Shown here in pieces: positions 43,794 through 51,533 of a stretch of DNA of 64,000 nt. The stretch lies in NCBI GenBank assembly GCA_963666465.1, contig OY762824.1, forward strand, positions 5,642,001 through 5,706,000, given 5' to 3'. Position numbers and translations under genes: made by a program. Numbering within the stretch: the stretch's first letter is position 1; each line of letters opens with the position of its first letter. Source of the stretch: VXYL01 sp963666465. Lineage in GTDB: Bacteria; Pseudomonadota; Gammaproteobacteria; Pseudomonadales; Azotimanducaceae. The notes beneath the pieces are model-generated. The model was given only the letters and a program-made list of their open reading frames with translations, had not been told where the DNA came from and searched no databases.

Positions 43794-44225
43794 ATGGCGA
43801 AATTCCCTTCAGTACGCTGGTTCGACGCCGTGCGCGAAGTGTTCAACGGCGACGAGTCCTTTCAAGGAGGGGGTGGCGGCCACTGCAATTGCGTTGCCGG
43901 CATGAAGGTGGGCGACGACATCTTCGTGTTGCGCTTCGAGGGCGTGGAATGCATCGAGGCCACCAAGGCAGACGACGACGCCCTCGACGACGTGGACTTC
44001 TACCTCGACATGGCCCCCGCGGAATGGCGCGAGATGATCTCCAACATCCACGCCAACAACGGCGCCGACCGCCACCACACGCTGAACACGCTGGACCTCG
44101 AACGCGAAGACGGCCTCGCCATATCGCACCACGGCGACCAATACCGCGAGGATCTCTTCTTTCGCTACAACCAGACCTTCCAGTATTTCTTCAACGCCTC
44201 GGCGCGCATCCGCACCGATTTCTGA
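43794..44225 (+). CDS. small conserved protein, possibly SCP2-like
   Basis: This 143-residue soluble protein has no motif I can name with certainty. It has alternating strands and helices (MKVGDDIFVLRFEGVECIEA, DVDFYLDMAPAEWREMISNI, LDLEREDGLAISHHGDQYRE) and aromatic residues at the end (FFRYNQTFQYFFNASARI). The layout, with a hydrophobic strand pair and a PAEW-type turn, resembles its neighbour at 44304-44708 and sterol-carrier-type (SCP2) lipid-binding domains. It lies in the di-iron gene set. A role in binding a hydrophobic substrate is inference. Confidence 0.6.
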   Translation: MAKFPSVRWFDAVREVFNGDESFQGGGGGHCNCVAGMKVGDDIFVLRFEGVECIEATKADDDALDDVDFYLDMAPAEWREMISNIHANNGADRHHTLNTLDLEREDGLAISHHGDQYREDLFFRYNQTFQYFFNASARIRTDF

Positions 44226-44303
44226 CGCGCTCGCAAACCCGCGGCTCTGACCGACCCCTTCCCAAGCTCCAACCCACAACGCAAGCGGAGGCGACGAACG
44301 AAC

Positions 44304-44708
44304 ATGGCGCACCTCGACTGGCTGGACCGGGCCGCAAAGGCCGTCAATGCCGACCCGGCCTTCCGCAAGCTCGGCTCCGCCGACATGCGCATCGCCTTCA
44401 AGGCCGGCGCGGTGGCTCGCGGCATCACCTTCGAAGCGTTCGAGGTGACGAGCGTCCAGGACGTGGGCGAAAACGACCTGCGCGACTGGGAACTCGTCAT
44501 CGACATGCCGGCGCGCAACTGGACGAATTACCTGCGCCAGCGCGCTGCCGGCCGCGGCCCGTCCCTCGTCAGCCTCGACATCGACCGCAACATCGTCAAG
44601 GCGCCAGACCCGCTGGCCCGCCTCAAGTTCGAGCGCTTCCACCTTTCCCTGCAGGCCCTCGTGGACAAGGGCGCAAGGGCCGCACGACCAAAGGCAGCAA
44701 GCCGCTAG
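44304..44708 (+). CDS. small SCP2-like protein
   Basis: This 134-residue protein reads ADMRIAFKAGAVARGITFEA, then DWELVIDMPARNWTNYLRQR and KFERFHLSLQALVDKGA. The strand pattern with the PxxxW turn before a helix resembles SCP2-type lipid carriers and the preceding gene. The ATG at 44304 has GGAGG upstream. It likely works with the ferritin-like pair on a hydrophobic substrate, which is inference from clustering. Confidence 0.6.
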   Translation: MAHLDWLDRAAKAVNADPAFRKLGSADMRIAFKAGAVARGITFEAFEVTSVQDVGENDLRDWELVIDMPARNWTNYLRQRAAGRGPSLVSLDIDRNIVKAPDPLARLKFERFHLSLQALVDKGARAARPKAASR

Positions 44709-44759
44709 CGCAACCTCGGCTGGGCGCCAAGCAAGCCACATTTGGGCAAGGCCGCCAAA

Positions 44760-45044
44760 GTGCCAATCTACGAATACCGCTGCGAATCCTGCGGCGAAGT
44801 GAGCACCGCCCTCGCCCCCATCTCCGCCATCCCAACCCAAGTCCCTTGCGAGTACTGCGGCAACCCCTGCCGCCGCATCCTCTCCCGCCCGTCCGTCCAC
44901 CTCTCCGCTCGCTCCAAAACCGCCCGCCTGGACCCGAAGTACGACAAACGCGTGGACCAAGCCATACGCAACACCCCGATGGCCGACCCGGACCGCCTGA
45001 TCAACCGCCGCGGCGACAGCACCAAGGGCCGGCCAGACGACTAG
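44760..45044 (+). CDS. FmdB-family zinc ribbon protein
   Basis: This 94-residue protein begins with the FmdB signature PIYEYRCESCGE and VPCEYCGNPCRRILSRP, a zinc ribbon with two CxxC knuckles, followed by a polar tail that is probably disordered. FmdB proteins are putative regulators often found beside amide- or hydrocarbon-converting enzymes. The GTG at 44760 is chosen because the family starts MPIYEYRC; a TTG at 44742 adds six residues. It closes the five-gene set, and a hairpin follows. Confidence 0.85.
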   Translation: MPIYEYRCESCGEVSTALAPISAIPTQVPCEYCGNPCRRILSRPSVHLSARSKTARLDPKYDKRVDQAIRNTPMADPDRLINRRGDSTKGRPDD

Positions 45045-45120
45045 GCTGGGTGTCCGTGGCGACAGGATCTTCGCGGCAAAGGCCCTGGGCCGAGTACGCT
45101 GCTGAAATGATCACCCTCTT

Positions 45121-45148
45121 CGTATGGAGGCGTCTTGCCCTCCATACG
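45121..45148 (+). terminator. hairpin after fmdB
   Basis: CGTATGGAGG (45121-45130) and CCTCCATACG (45139-45148) form a perfect 10-bp stem with an 8-base loop, 77 bases after the fmdB stop and 50 bases before the end of the convergent methyltransferase gene. There is no long T run, so it may be a bidirectional terminator or a member of the intergenic hairpin family. Confidence 0.4.
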
Positions 45149-45197
45149 CGCCGTTAGGCGCGTCACATGGCAACGCGGATACGGCGCCTTTTCCACG

Positions 45198-46586
45198 TCA
45201 ATAGCTGGGGAGGGCTTCAGGATTGGCGGCCTCTTGCGCGGGGTTCAGCCGTCCGCCAGTGAGCAACATCGCCCTTTGGCCTCCACTGACGCAATCCGCC
45301 TCCGCCCCTTCTCGCACGGCCACAAGGTGGTCGATGATCTTCTGCAGCCCAGCGGGCGGAATGCTCTCGCCGACGACTTCCCGAACGGTCTTGTCGCTCA
45401 CACGCCGTCCATCAGGGCGTTCCCACCGGTACCCGTACCGGTCGAGCGTGTGCAGCCGGAACGCTTCGTACAAGGACAGGACGCGGTTCTGCACCGGATG
45501 GAGCTTGTTGTCGCTACAGGCATAGGAGAGGTTCCGGGTCAGCGCACTCGCTGGCTTGTCGTAGGCCATCCGTTTGTACGCCGACGTGTACCCCCGCATG
45601 AGCACCCGCTCGCCGTCCCTCTCGACGCTAGGTCGTGGAAGCATTGCCCCGCATCGCTCGCAATGCAGGGGCGTCTCCCGAGAGGCCCGATTGATGCCCT
45701 TCGCGTCACGACGCGCAGAGTGCATCCGGTTTCCTGCGAAGCCACACTCCGCACATTGATTGTCGAAGGCGCTACGCTCTGGCCGCGTGTTCTCCACCCA
45801 CCAGTACTTCATCGGATCGAGGAGCGGAACACGATGAAATGGGATCGAAGAACTGGCCGATTCCGCGCACTTGGCATCCAAGGGCGGCATTGCCTCAATT
45901 GCATCACGAACCGTCACCCAGGGCGACGAACCATTGCTGCCGTTGCGCGAGTGGGATCGAGGCGGCATGAAAGTGCCCTGACTCAAGAACCAGTCTGCTA
46001 GCTGTTGGTTCCTCGTGAATACAGAGATCAGTCGTTGCCGGCATTGTGGAACCCCAAAGTCGGCAAACTCCACGACCTCCGCAGAGCCAACGTATCGATC
46101 TCCGAGCTCCCGGCGAACGAAATCAACGATCTGAATCGGATTGCCATCCCGATCAAGGATCATGGTCGTGGCCATCTCCGGCACGTTCTCAAGCAGGACG
46201 ACCTCCGGCTGCAGCCGCCGAGCAAGTTCCATCGCAGGCACGATCAGCCGGTTGCGAGCATCCAAGGTGGGCTTCTGTCCTGCACGGATGGCTGAAAGGA
46301 GCTTGCCACGGCCGTTCTTGGACATGCCTTGGCAAGGCGGCGTCGCGTAGAGGAGCGTCAATGACCTGCCGCCGAGTCGGTCTAGGGTAAGGCGCTCAAG
46401 CTCCTCAAGCGACTCCCAGATATCGCCGGTTACCGCATTCGTCTCAGGGAAATTTGCCCGATAGACAGCATGCCGGTCAGCCAGCGCTTCGTTGGATGCG
46501 AGAATCTCGAACCCCGCCTGCCGTACGGCGAGGTCACCAACGCCGCCGGACGAGAAGAGGCTGATTGCTGTGCTTGATGTGTCCAC
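45198..46586 (-). CDS. DNA (cytosine-5) methyltransferase
   Basis: This 462-residue C5 methyltransferase has motif I AISLFSSGGVGDLAVRQAGF, motif IV TPPCQGMSKNGRGK with the catalytic cysteine, motif VI LLENVPEM and motif VIII QCRQRLISVF. The target-recognition region contains CAECGF and HCERCGAM, a probable zinc-binding pair. It protects host DNA against the endonuclease encoded divergently at 46862. The GTG at 46586 places motif I close to the N-terminus, as usual, and lies 5 bases downstream of a C-box; ATG 46658 is an alternative that would put the C-box inside the gene. The recognition site cannot be read from sequence. Confidence 0.9.
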   Translation of the reverse strand: MDTSSTAISLFSSGGVGDLAVRQAGFEILASNEALADRHAVYRANFPETNAVTGDIWESLEELERLTLDRLGGRSLTLLYATPPCQGMSKNGRGKLLSAIRAGQKPTLDARNRLIVPAMELARRLQPEVVLLENVPEMATTMILDRDGNPIQIVDFVRRELGDRYVGSAEVVEFADFGVPQCRQRLISVFTRNQQLADWFLSQGTFMPPRSHSRNGSNGSSPWVTVRDAIEAMPPLDAKCAESASSSIPFHRVPLLDPMKYWWVENTRPERSAFDNQCAECGFAGNRMHSARRDAKGINRASRETPLHCERCGAMLPRPSVERDGERVLMRGYTSAYKRMAYDKPASALTRNLSYACSDNKLHPVQNRVLSLYEAFRLHTLDRYGYRWERPDGRRVSDKTVREVVGESIPPAGLQKIIDHLVAVREGAEADCVSGGQRAMLLTGGRLNPAQEAANPEALPSY

Positions 46587-46591
46587 GCGAC

Positions 46592-46601
46592 GACTATAGT
46601 C
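46592..46601. promoter_or_regulatory. C-box operator near the methyltransferase start
   Basis: GACTATAGTC is a perfect palindrome matching the GACT...AGTC consensus of restriction-modification controller proteins. It ends 5 bases before the methyltransferase GTG, suitable for repression of that gene. The same 10-mer recurs at 46818-46827. Confidence 0.75.
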
Positions 46602-46817
46602 CACGCTGCCGGAGGCGGTCAACGAGTTTCTTCCGTCTAATCTGGTCCCGAAAGTCATGACCACTGCCCCGCACGGGCGAAGGTGCGGGGATGTCCCGCC
46701 ATTCCTCGTAGGGTGGGACACTGTTTGCGTCCGATGTTCGTGGCCCCCACACGGGCTAAAGTCGGGCAATCTCATGGCGACAGCGCCCGTGAGAGTGGGA
46801 AGGGGCAGCCCACTGTG

Positions 46818-46858
46818 GACTATAGTCTGTGGCTTTGTTGGGTTTGTAGACAATAGTC
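46818..46858. promoter_or_regulatory. paired C-boxes upstream of the controller-endonuclease fusion
   Basis: GACTATAGTC (46818-46827) and GACAATAGTC (46849-46858) are spaced 31 bases centre to centre, directly ahead of ATG 46862. A strong upstream and a weaker start-proximal operator is the usual controller arrangement for delayed positive feedback and then repression. No Shine-Dalgarno fits between the second box and the ATG, so the mRNA may be leaderless, as for many controller genes. Confidence 0.75.
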
Positions 46859-46861
46859 TCC

Positions 46862-47857
46862 ATGTGGATGAGCCTAACCGCCTTGTTTTCTACTGCACTG
46901 AAGCACTACCGCGAGCGGGCGGACGTGAGCCAGGAGGAACTGGCTGCCGTTGCGGGTCTGGATCGGACCTACATTAGTCAGCTTGAACGTGGCCTCAAGA
47001 GTCCGACGTTGACGACGCTGGAGAAGCTCGCGTCCCGTCTTGACGTCAAGCCGGAGCATTTGCTGCAGGTGCCACGAGGCGGTGGACCGCGCTTCCCCCA
47101 CGATTACCATGTGCGTGAGCAAGTGCAGATTTCCGTCTCGCGTGGACCCGTTCACGGCAAACTTCCAGCCGAGACGATTACTCGCGCAGTCAATGTCGCT
47201 CACGGGTTCATCGACGACCTATACGCCGGTGACCTTGACGTGGCGGCGATTTTGGGCTTACGCAACTTGAGCGCATTCATCGGCGAGCTGCTCGCTGCAG
47301 CAATGGTGCAGGTTGCGGACGGCTACCTCAAGGCCAACCCGCATCAAGATGGCTACCCAGACCTGCTCCTGCTCGATGGGTACGGTCGTAGTTGCTGGGA
47401 TCGACTCCAAGGCCACATTAGCGACAAAGCACCATTTAGCCCGTTTGAGGGTGGAGGAGTCGAAGTGAAGGCCACATGCGGCAGCGTGCCATCGCCTGCC
47501 GTTTGCCGGCGACGAGGCATAGAGCGTCCCGACATGGGGGATACCCGCATCAACGCAATGACGGGATATGACTGGAAGGCGCATCATCGGGAGACGAACA
47601 ACCTCGTGGGCATCTTGTGGGACTTTTTGGAACGGCGTCCACGCATCGTCGCAGTTTTCTATTCTGCCGAGATTGAGCAGGATGATTGGGGCAAGATTGT
47701 CCAACCGCAAGAGGGCGGGGGCAAGACGACTAGCGTATCGATCATGGCACGAACGGGAATCGAGAAGATGTACCAAGGCTGGGTGTGCGTCTTGAAACAG
47801 GGCGGGTACGCCGAGTTCTTCAACAAGCGGAACAGGAGGGACCTCCTTCCCTCCTGA
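46862..47857 (+). CDS. controller-restriction endonuclease fusion (HTH plus PD-(D/E)XK nuclease)
   Basis: The first 65 residues are an XRE-type helix-turn-helix like C proteins (SQEELAAVAGLDRTYISQLE followed by PTLTTLEKLASRLDVKPEHL). The rest, to residue 331, is a nuclease-like domain with GYPDLLLLDGYG and GGGVEVKATCG, giving the PD-X-EXK signature at about residues 160-200. The protein is thus both regulator and restriction enzyme of the system with the divergent m5C methyltransferase. Fused C and R proteins are known but uncommon. The helix-turn-helix should bind the three C-boxes at 46592-46858. Start ATG 46862 is possibly leaderless; ATG 46868 is an alternative. An IS5-family element lies 100 bases downstream. 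Confidence 0.82.
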   Translation: MWMSLTALFSTALKHYRERADVSQEELAAVAGLDRTYISQLERGLKSPTLTTLEKLASRLDVKPEHLLQVPRGGGPRFPHDYHVREQVQISVSRGPVHGKLPAETITRAVNVAHGFIDDLYAGDLDVAAILGLRNLSAFIGELLAAAMVQVADGYLKANPHQDGYPDLLLLDGYGRSCWDRLQGHISDKAPFSPFEGGGVEVKATCGSVPSPAVCRRRGIERPDMGDTRINAMTGYDWKAHHRETNNLVGILWDFLERRPRIVAVFYSAEIEQDDWGKIVQPQEGGGKTTSVSIMARTGIEKMYQGWVCVLKQGGYAEFFNKRNRRDLLPS

Positions 47858-47898
47858 CTCGGGCGGAAAGGCGTGTGCGAACCGCAAGGGTCGTGCAT

Positions 47899-48728
47899 CT
47901 ATTCGACGGGTCTATGCTCCGTAGAGCAGCTTTTGCCCGTACCCTGACTCGGAACTAGGGCGTGTTCACACTGTCGCAGTGCATCGGCGATGAGGACGAA
48001 GACGATGAAGCCGAGGAAGATGATGTCGAGTTTCTCGAAGCGCGAGAAGATTCGGCGGAAGCCCTTGAGTCGCCGGAAGAGGCGCTCGACCTCGTTGCGC
48101 CGCTTGTACAGCTCCTTGTCGTACTCCCAAGGGTCGAGGCGGTTGCTTTTCGGCGGGACCACGGGCACGAAGCCGAGCTCCAGGACCAGTTGACGGGTGG
48201 CGTTGTCCTCGCATGCCCGATCCATGATCATCGCCGGGTTGTTCGCGGGCTTTTCCAGTTGGTTCAGGAGCTTGCGGCCTTCCGGGGCGTCATGGGCGTT
48301 GCCGGGGGAGAGTGTGAAGGCAACTGCCGTTCGAGCATCCGCGGCAACCACGTGAATCTTGGTGTTCCATCCGCCACGGGACTTGCCGATGGATTGCGGA
48401 CCGTTTTTCTTCGCGCGCCGGTGCCGTCCGGATGCACTTTGACGCTGGTGCTGTCGAGCCCGAGCGCCTCGACCCCGATGCGGACGATCTGGTCTCTTTG
48501 CAGTTGTTCGAACACGCGATCGAGCACGCCCTTCTTCGACCAGCGATTCATTCGTGTGCAGATCGTGTGCCAGTTGCCGAACCGCGCCGGCAGGCCGCGC
48601 CACTTGCAGCCGTGTTCGGCCACGTGGAGGATCGCGTTCAGCACTTGCAGATTCGACAGGCTGACGTTTCCCCGCTGTTTCGGGAACAGCGGCGCGATGC
48701 GCTCGTATTGGCCCTCTGTGAGTTCCAC
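47899..48728 (-). CDS. IS5-family transposase, two frames joined by frameshift
   Basis: OrfA starts at GTG 48728 with AGGAG upstream and reads ELTEGQYERIAPLFPKQRG, HGCKWRGLPARFGNWHTICT and LGLDSTSVKVHPDGTGARR. OrfB continues in another frame with KKNGPQSIGKSRGGWNTKIH, PKSNRLDPWEYDKELYKRRN and EVERLFRRLKGFRRIFSRFE, the catalytic glutamate region. The switch lies at the run of T (A on the coding strand) at 48404-48408, typical of programmed frameshifting in this group. The orfB frame reads out through the element's end and stops at 47899. Confidence 0.85.
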
Positions 48729-48811
48729 CTGTTTGATTCTCCTACCTTTTCCCGCGTGGGACGACGGGGTCGGAGAATGGCACATTCGGGGGTATTTGTG
48801 TGAACACGCCC
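47958..48811 (-). mobile_element. IS5-family insertion sequence
   Basis: This 854-bp element has perfect terminal inverted repeats GGGCGTGTTCACAC (47958-47971) and its complement (48798-48811), flanked by TA at 47956-47957 and 48812-48813. Size, ends and duplication fit the IS427/IS1031-type IS5 groups. It carries overlapping orfA/orfB. It inserted between the endonuclease gene and a metallopeptidase gene, perhaps removing the start of the latter. Confidence 0.88.
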
Positions 48812-48902
48812 TAGATCGACGTGTCGAACCGACCAGGGCAATCCCCTTCATCCGCCAAGGATGGCCAGCGTGGCGTAGGCGCACAACGTCTACAACCGTA
48901 AC

Positions 48903-49385
48903 GTGACCGATGATGCCCTGCGTCGCAACCCGAAGATTGCATGTGTAGCAATCCAAAGGCGCTCGCGCGTCGTCGCAGACAGGGATCGTTACTCGGAAAG
49001 TTGGTCGGCGGTGACGCTGCACGTCGGCGGGACGTACCTAACAATCGTCGACTCGGCGCACTCGCCATCTCGCCAACGGAGCAACCTGGCCCACGAACTC
49101 GCGCACCTTCTGTTGGAGCACACGCCAGGTCGGATCGACATCTCAACCGATGGGTATCTCCTGCTGAGTTCGTTCGAGCGTGAGCAAGAGGATGAGGCGA
49201 ACTGGTTGGCGGGCGCCTTGCTCGTCCCGAGATATGGACTCGTGATGGCATACGCGCGTAGGAAGGACGCGACGCTCCTCGCACGCCAATTCCAAGTCAG
49301 CGAGCGGCTGCTACTGTGGCGGCTCAGACACACGGGGGTCGCGCTGCAGGCAAAGCGGGCGAATGCCTACAGGAGGCGAGCCTGA
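48903..49385 (+). CDS. ImmA/IrrE-like metallopeptidase, N-terminus perhaps lost
   Basis: This 160-residue protein has SAHSPSRQRSNLAHELAHLL, in which HELAH is the HExxH zinc motif, and EREQEDEANWLAGALLVPR, the third-ligand region of ImmA/IrrE peptidases. Relatives cleave repressors under stress or phage attack. Homologous-looking residues (HNVYNRNV) lie just upstream of the GTG at 48903 without a start codon before a TAG at 48876, and IS5 sits 90 bases upstream. The 5' end may therefore have been removed or shifted. No ribosome binding site is convincing. Confidence 0.75.
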   Translation: MTDDALRRNPKIACVAIQRRSRVVADRDRYSESWSAVTLHVGGTYLTIVDSAHSPSRQRSNLAHELAHLLLEHTPGRIDISTDGYLLLSSFEREQEDEANWLAGALLVPRYGLVMAYARRKDATLLARQFQVSERLLLWRLRHTGVALQAKRANAYRRRA

Positions 49386-49524
49386 TGGACAACATGTCGT
49401 ACTACATTTCAAGAGGCTCCGTGAAGGTGTCGAAGCCGCAGAGGGCTTGTTCCTGCCGGCATGACGCGCTGGCCGTGGTAACTCGGTGTAGCTTCGCGGA
49501 GCCGAGCCCGCGCACGGCGCATTC

Positions 49525-49995
49525 TCATGGCACCTGGATGTTCCATGCGGGATTCAGCCGCCGAATCAGGTCTCGCTCGGCGCGTCCCGCATCCGCTACC
49601 TCTCGGAACCAGACTTCGACCGCTGATCCAGCTCGCGTGGCAAGCAGGATCTCGTGATTCACGCGGCAGTTGGTGGATTGGCCGCCGACAAAGCAATTCG
49701 CCGGCGAGATCGAGCCGTAGCCCCGAGAGCCCCAACGCGACGCGAGATCGGTCGCCTTGCCGGCGTAAACCACTTCGTCGTCCACCGCCAAGGCATACAC
49801 CCCGGAAACGGGGGGCAGGCCCGGCGTCTTGAACCGGCAGAACGGGCCGCGACCGTGGCAGTTTAGGTGTTTCATGCTCTTCTTCGCGTAGTTCCCTTGT
49901 GGCATGAATTCGCGGGGTCTCCCGCCCTCGGTACGCATTGGTTCCACGAGTACGGGTCCGGTGAACCGAATGCCGCTGATCGTCTTTTTGCTCAT
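49525..49995 (-). CDS. GIY-YIG domain protein
   Basis: In this 156-residue protein the C-terminal two thirds are a GIY-YIG fold: SGVYALAVDDEVVYAGKATD (GVY...VYAG), LASRWGSRGYGSI with the conserved arginine, and ERDLIRRLNPAWN with the glutamate and asparagine. The N-terminal 60 residues (SGIRFTGPVLVEPMRTEGGR) are unfamiliar. Such proteins are nicking endonucleases or restriction enzymes; this one lies among toxin and restriction genes. ATG 49995 is chosen; the longer frame to 50310 runs over the PIN gene. Confidence 0.78.
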   Translation of the reverse strand: MSKKTISGIRFTGPVLVEPMRTEGGRPREFMPQGNYAKKSMKHLNCHGRGPFCRFKTPGLPPVSGVYALAVDDEVVYAGKATDLASRWGSRGYGSISPANCFVGGQSTNCRVNHEILLATRAGSAVEVWFREVADAGRAERDLIRRLNPAWNIQVP

Positions 49996-50023
49996 TGTTT
50001 GATTCTCCGCTTGAGTTGAAAGG

Positions 50024-50446
50024 TCAAAGAGCCGCTGTTTCCAGCGATTGGATGAAGTGGATGCCAGGTACGACCTTGCGGCTGAGCCGCTGGTCGTTGG
50101 CGATGAAGAGGTCCACGCCCGCTGCCGCGGCACAGGCAAGTTGAATGGCGTCTGGCGGGCGGATGGTTCGGTCGCGGCGGATGCTTGCGAACTTCCGAGC
50201 TGCCGGGCCGTCGAAGGGCACAATGGTGGCCGCGGCGGCCAATGCATGCTCGTATCGGTCGGCGAGTTGCTCGTCGCCGGCCTCAAGGGGGCGGACGAGG
50301 ATTTCGCCAACCGTGAGCGTTGACGTGAGCAACTCGTCGTTGCGCTCCGCCATGCGTTCGCGCAACGAGACGACTCGTTCCGTGAGTTCCTCCTTGTCCT
50401 CGAAGAGGTAGATGAATAGGTTGGTGTCCCAGAAGATGCGACTCAT
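50024..50446 (-). CDS. PIN-domain toxin (VapC-like)
   Basis: This 140-residue PIN ribonuclease has the acidic residues in IFWDTNLFIYLFEDKEEL, the glutamate of STLTVGEILVRPLEAGD, and the aspartates of RPPDAIQLACAAAAGVDLFI and IANDQRL. The ATG at 50446 shares one base with the stop of the upstream gene (TGATG), the tight coupling expected of a toxin-antitoxin pair. It would cleave tRNA or another RNA when freed from its partner; the target is unknown. Confidence 0.87.
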   Translation of the reverse strand: MSRIFWDTNLFIYLFEDKEELTERVVSLRERMAERNDELLTSTLTVGEILVRPLEAGDEQLADRYEHALAAAATIVPFDGPAARKFASIRRDRTIRPPDAIQLACAAAAGVDLFIANDQRLSRKVVPGIHFIQSLETAAL

Positions 50447-50928
50447 CACCAACCCTCACGCTGGCGCTGCACGTAGGCGTCGGAGTCTTCGTTGGCCCAC
50501 AGCGTCTTGCCGAGGCCCCGCAAGGCGAGGACAGGATCCTGAGTTCCGCCGTCCGCCCCTTTCGCGAATGAGTCCCGGTACCACTCGACCAAGCCGCGGT
50601 GGGCCGGCGGAATTTCGCTAGGTTCCGGCACGGCCTTGCCCGTGCTCCGCTTCGGGTGGCATGGGTCGCCGGGGAGGTACAACCTCCGCCGACGAGGACC
50701 GGTCTCGACCAACATCCGATACCGGCCCGGATTCGGTGCGCGGTTGGCCACGCAATGCTGATTGACATGAACCTTGATCCCGGGTCGGAGGGGCTTGCCG
50801 GTGATGTTTGCCGCTTCTGCCTGCGCCACGATCTCGGCGACCGTGAAGTCGGCGCGATCCGGCTGTGCTCGATGCAGCGACGCTGCCGCAAGCCAAACCT
50901 CGTCCGCCACCCGGATGTTCTGTTCCAT
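50446..50928 (-). CDS. probable antitoxin partner of the PIN toxin
   Basis: This 160-residue protein lies directly upstream of and overlaps the PIN gene. It starts MEQNIRVADEVWLAAASLHR and has FTVAEIVAQAEAANITGKPL, a possible winged-helix DNA-binding segment, then GIKVHVNQHCVANRAPNPGR and RRRRLYLPGDPCHPKR, a basic strand region. It is not a classical short VapB, AbrB or RHH antitoxin. ATG 50928 has GAGGAA upstream. Its role as antitoxin is inferred from position. Confidence 0.65.
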   Translation of the reverse strand: MEQNIRVADEVWLAAASLHRAQPDRADFTVAEIVAQAEAANITGKPLRPGIKVHVNQHCVANRAPNPGRYRMLVETGPRRRRLYLPGDPCHPKRSTGKAVPEPSEIPPAHRGLVEWYRDSFAKGADGGTQDPVLALRGLGKTLWANEDSDAYVQRQREGW

Positions 50929-50967
50929 GATGTTCCTCGCGTAGGTCGTGTGATGGTCGGGGGGGGG

Positions 50968-51177
50968 TCAATCACCTGCTCTCTCCTTGACCTTCGGGTT
51001 CAGCACCCACAGTAGTCCTAGACCGAGAAACAGTGGTATGCCAATCCAAGGTACATGATCGATTAGCCAGCCAAGGAGCATCCAGCCAATGATGATCGCG
51101 CCTACCGTCATGATGCAGGTGACGATGACCGTTCCGATCAGACTGATGATGAAAGCAGGTAGGCTTTGTCCGTTCAT
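50968..51177 (-). CDS. small two-helix membrane protein
   Basis: This 69-residue protein has two hydrophobic segments, FIISLIGTVIVTCIMTVGAI and IGIPLFLGLGLLWVL, joined by a short loop and ending in a basic tail (NPKVKERAGD). The ATG at 51177 is preceded by AAGGAGTG, a strong ribosome binding site, which supports expression. It has no recognised family. It lies upstream of the toxin pair on the same strand. Confidence 0.65.
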   Translation of the reverse strand: MNGQSLPAFIISLIGTVIVTCIMTVGAIIIGWMLLGWLIDHVPWIGIPLFLGLGLLWVLNPKVKERAGD

Positions 51178-51426
51178 TTCTGCACTCCTTGCGGTGTCTT
51201 GTGGTTAGACCTCCGGAATATTATTCCTCTTGGACGTCAATGTCAACATCGAGTGCAGCTTGTTTTGGGAACCTCTAGGGCATCGTGGAGGGGTCCCCCG
51301 CAACGCCGCTTTGGTGGCGCAGGCCGCACGTTGGTCTGGCTACGAGCCGGAGTGGTGAGCGCAAGCGAACCCGTAGGCCAGCAGTTCGCGTAGCGAATTG
51401 CCGGCGCGCCCGCTGGGGCGGGCTAG

Positions 51427-51528
51427 CGCCACAAGAACCGTTGCCTTCGGACAACGCTTTCTTGCCCCAGCCCAAGCCGTCTTATCACCCTGCCGAGCTT
51501 TGCCGAGTCGGCAAAGTCCGACAGGGTG
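51427..51528 (-). repeat. palindromic element E, copy 2
   Basis: This 102-base copy in reverse orientation is bordered by CTAG (51423-51426) and TTAG (51529-51532) and ends 5 bases before the SRPBCC stop. The rest of the 51178-51533 interval holds no gene. A hairpin at about 51380-51400 (GCAGTTCGCG-TAGCGAATTGC) recurs at 56617-56635, so it belongs to another dispersed repeat. Confidence 0.75.
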
Positions 51529-51533
51529 TTAGT

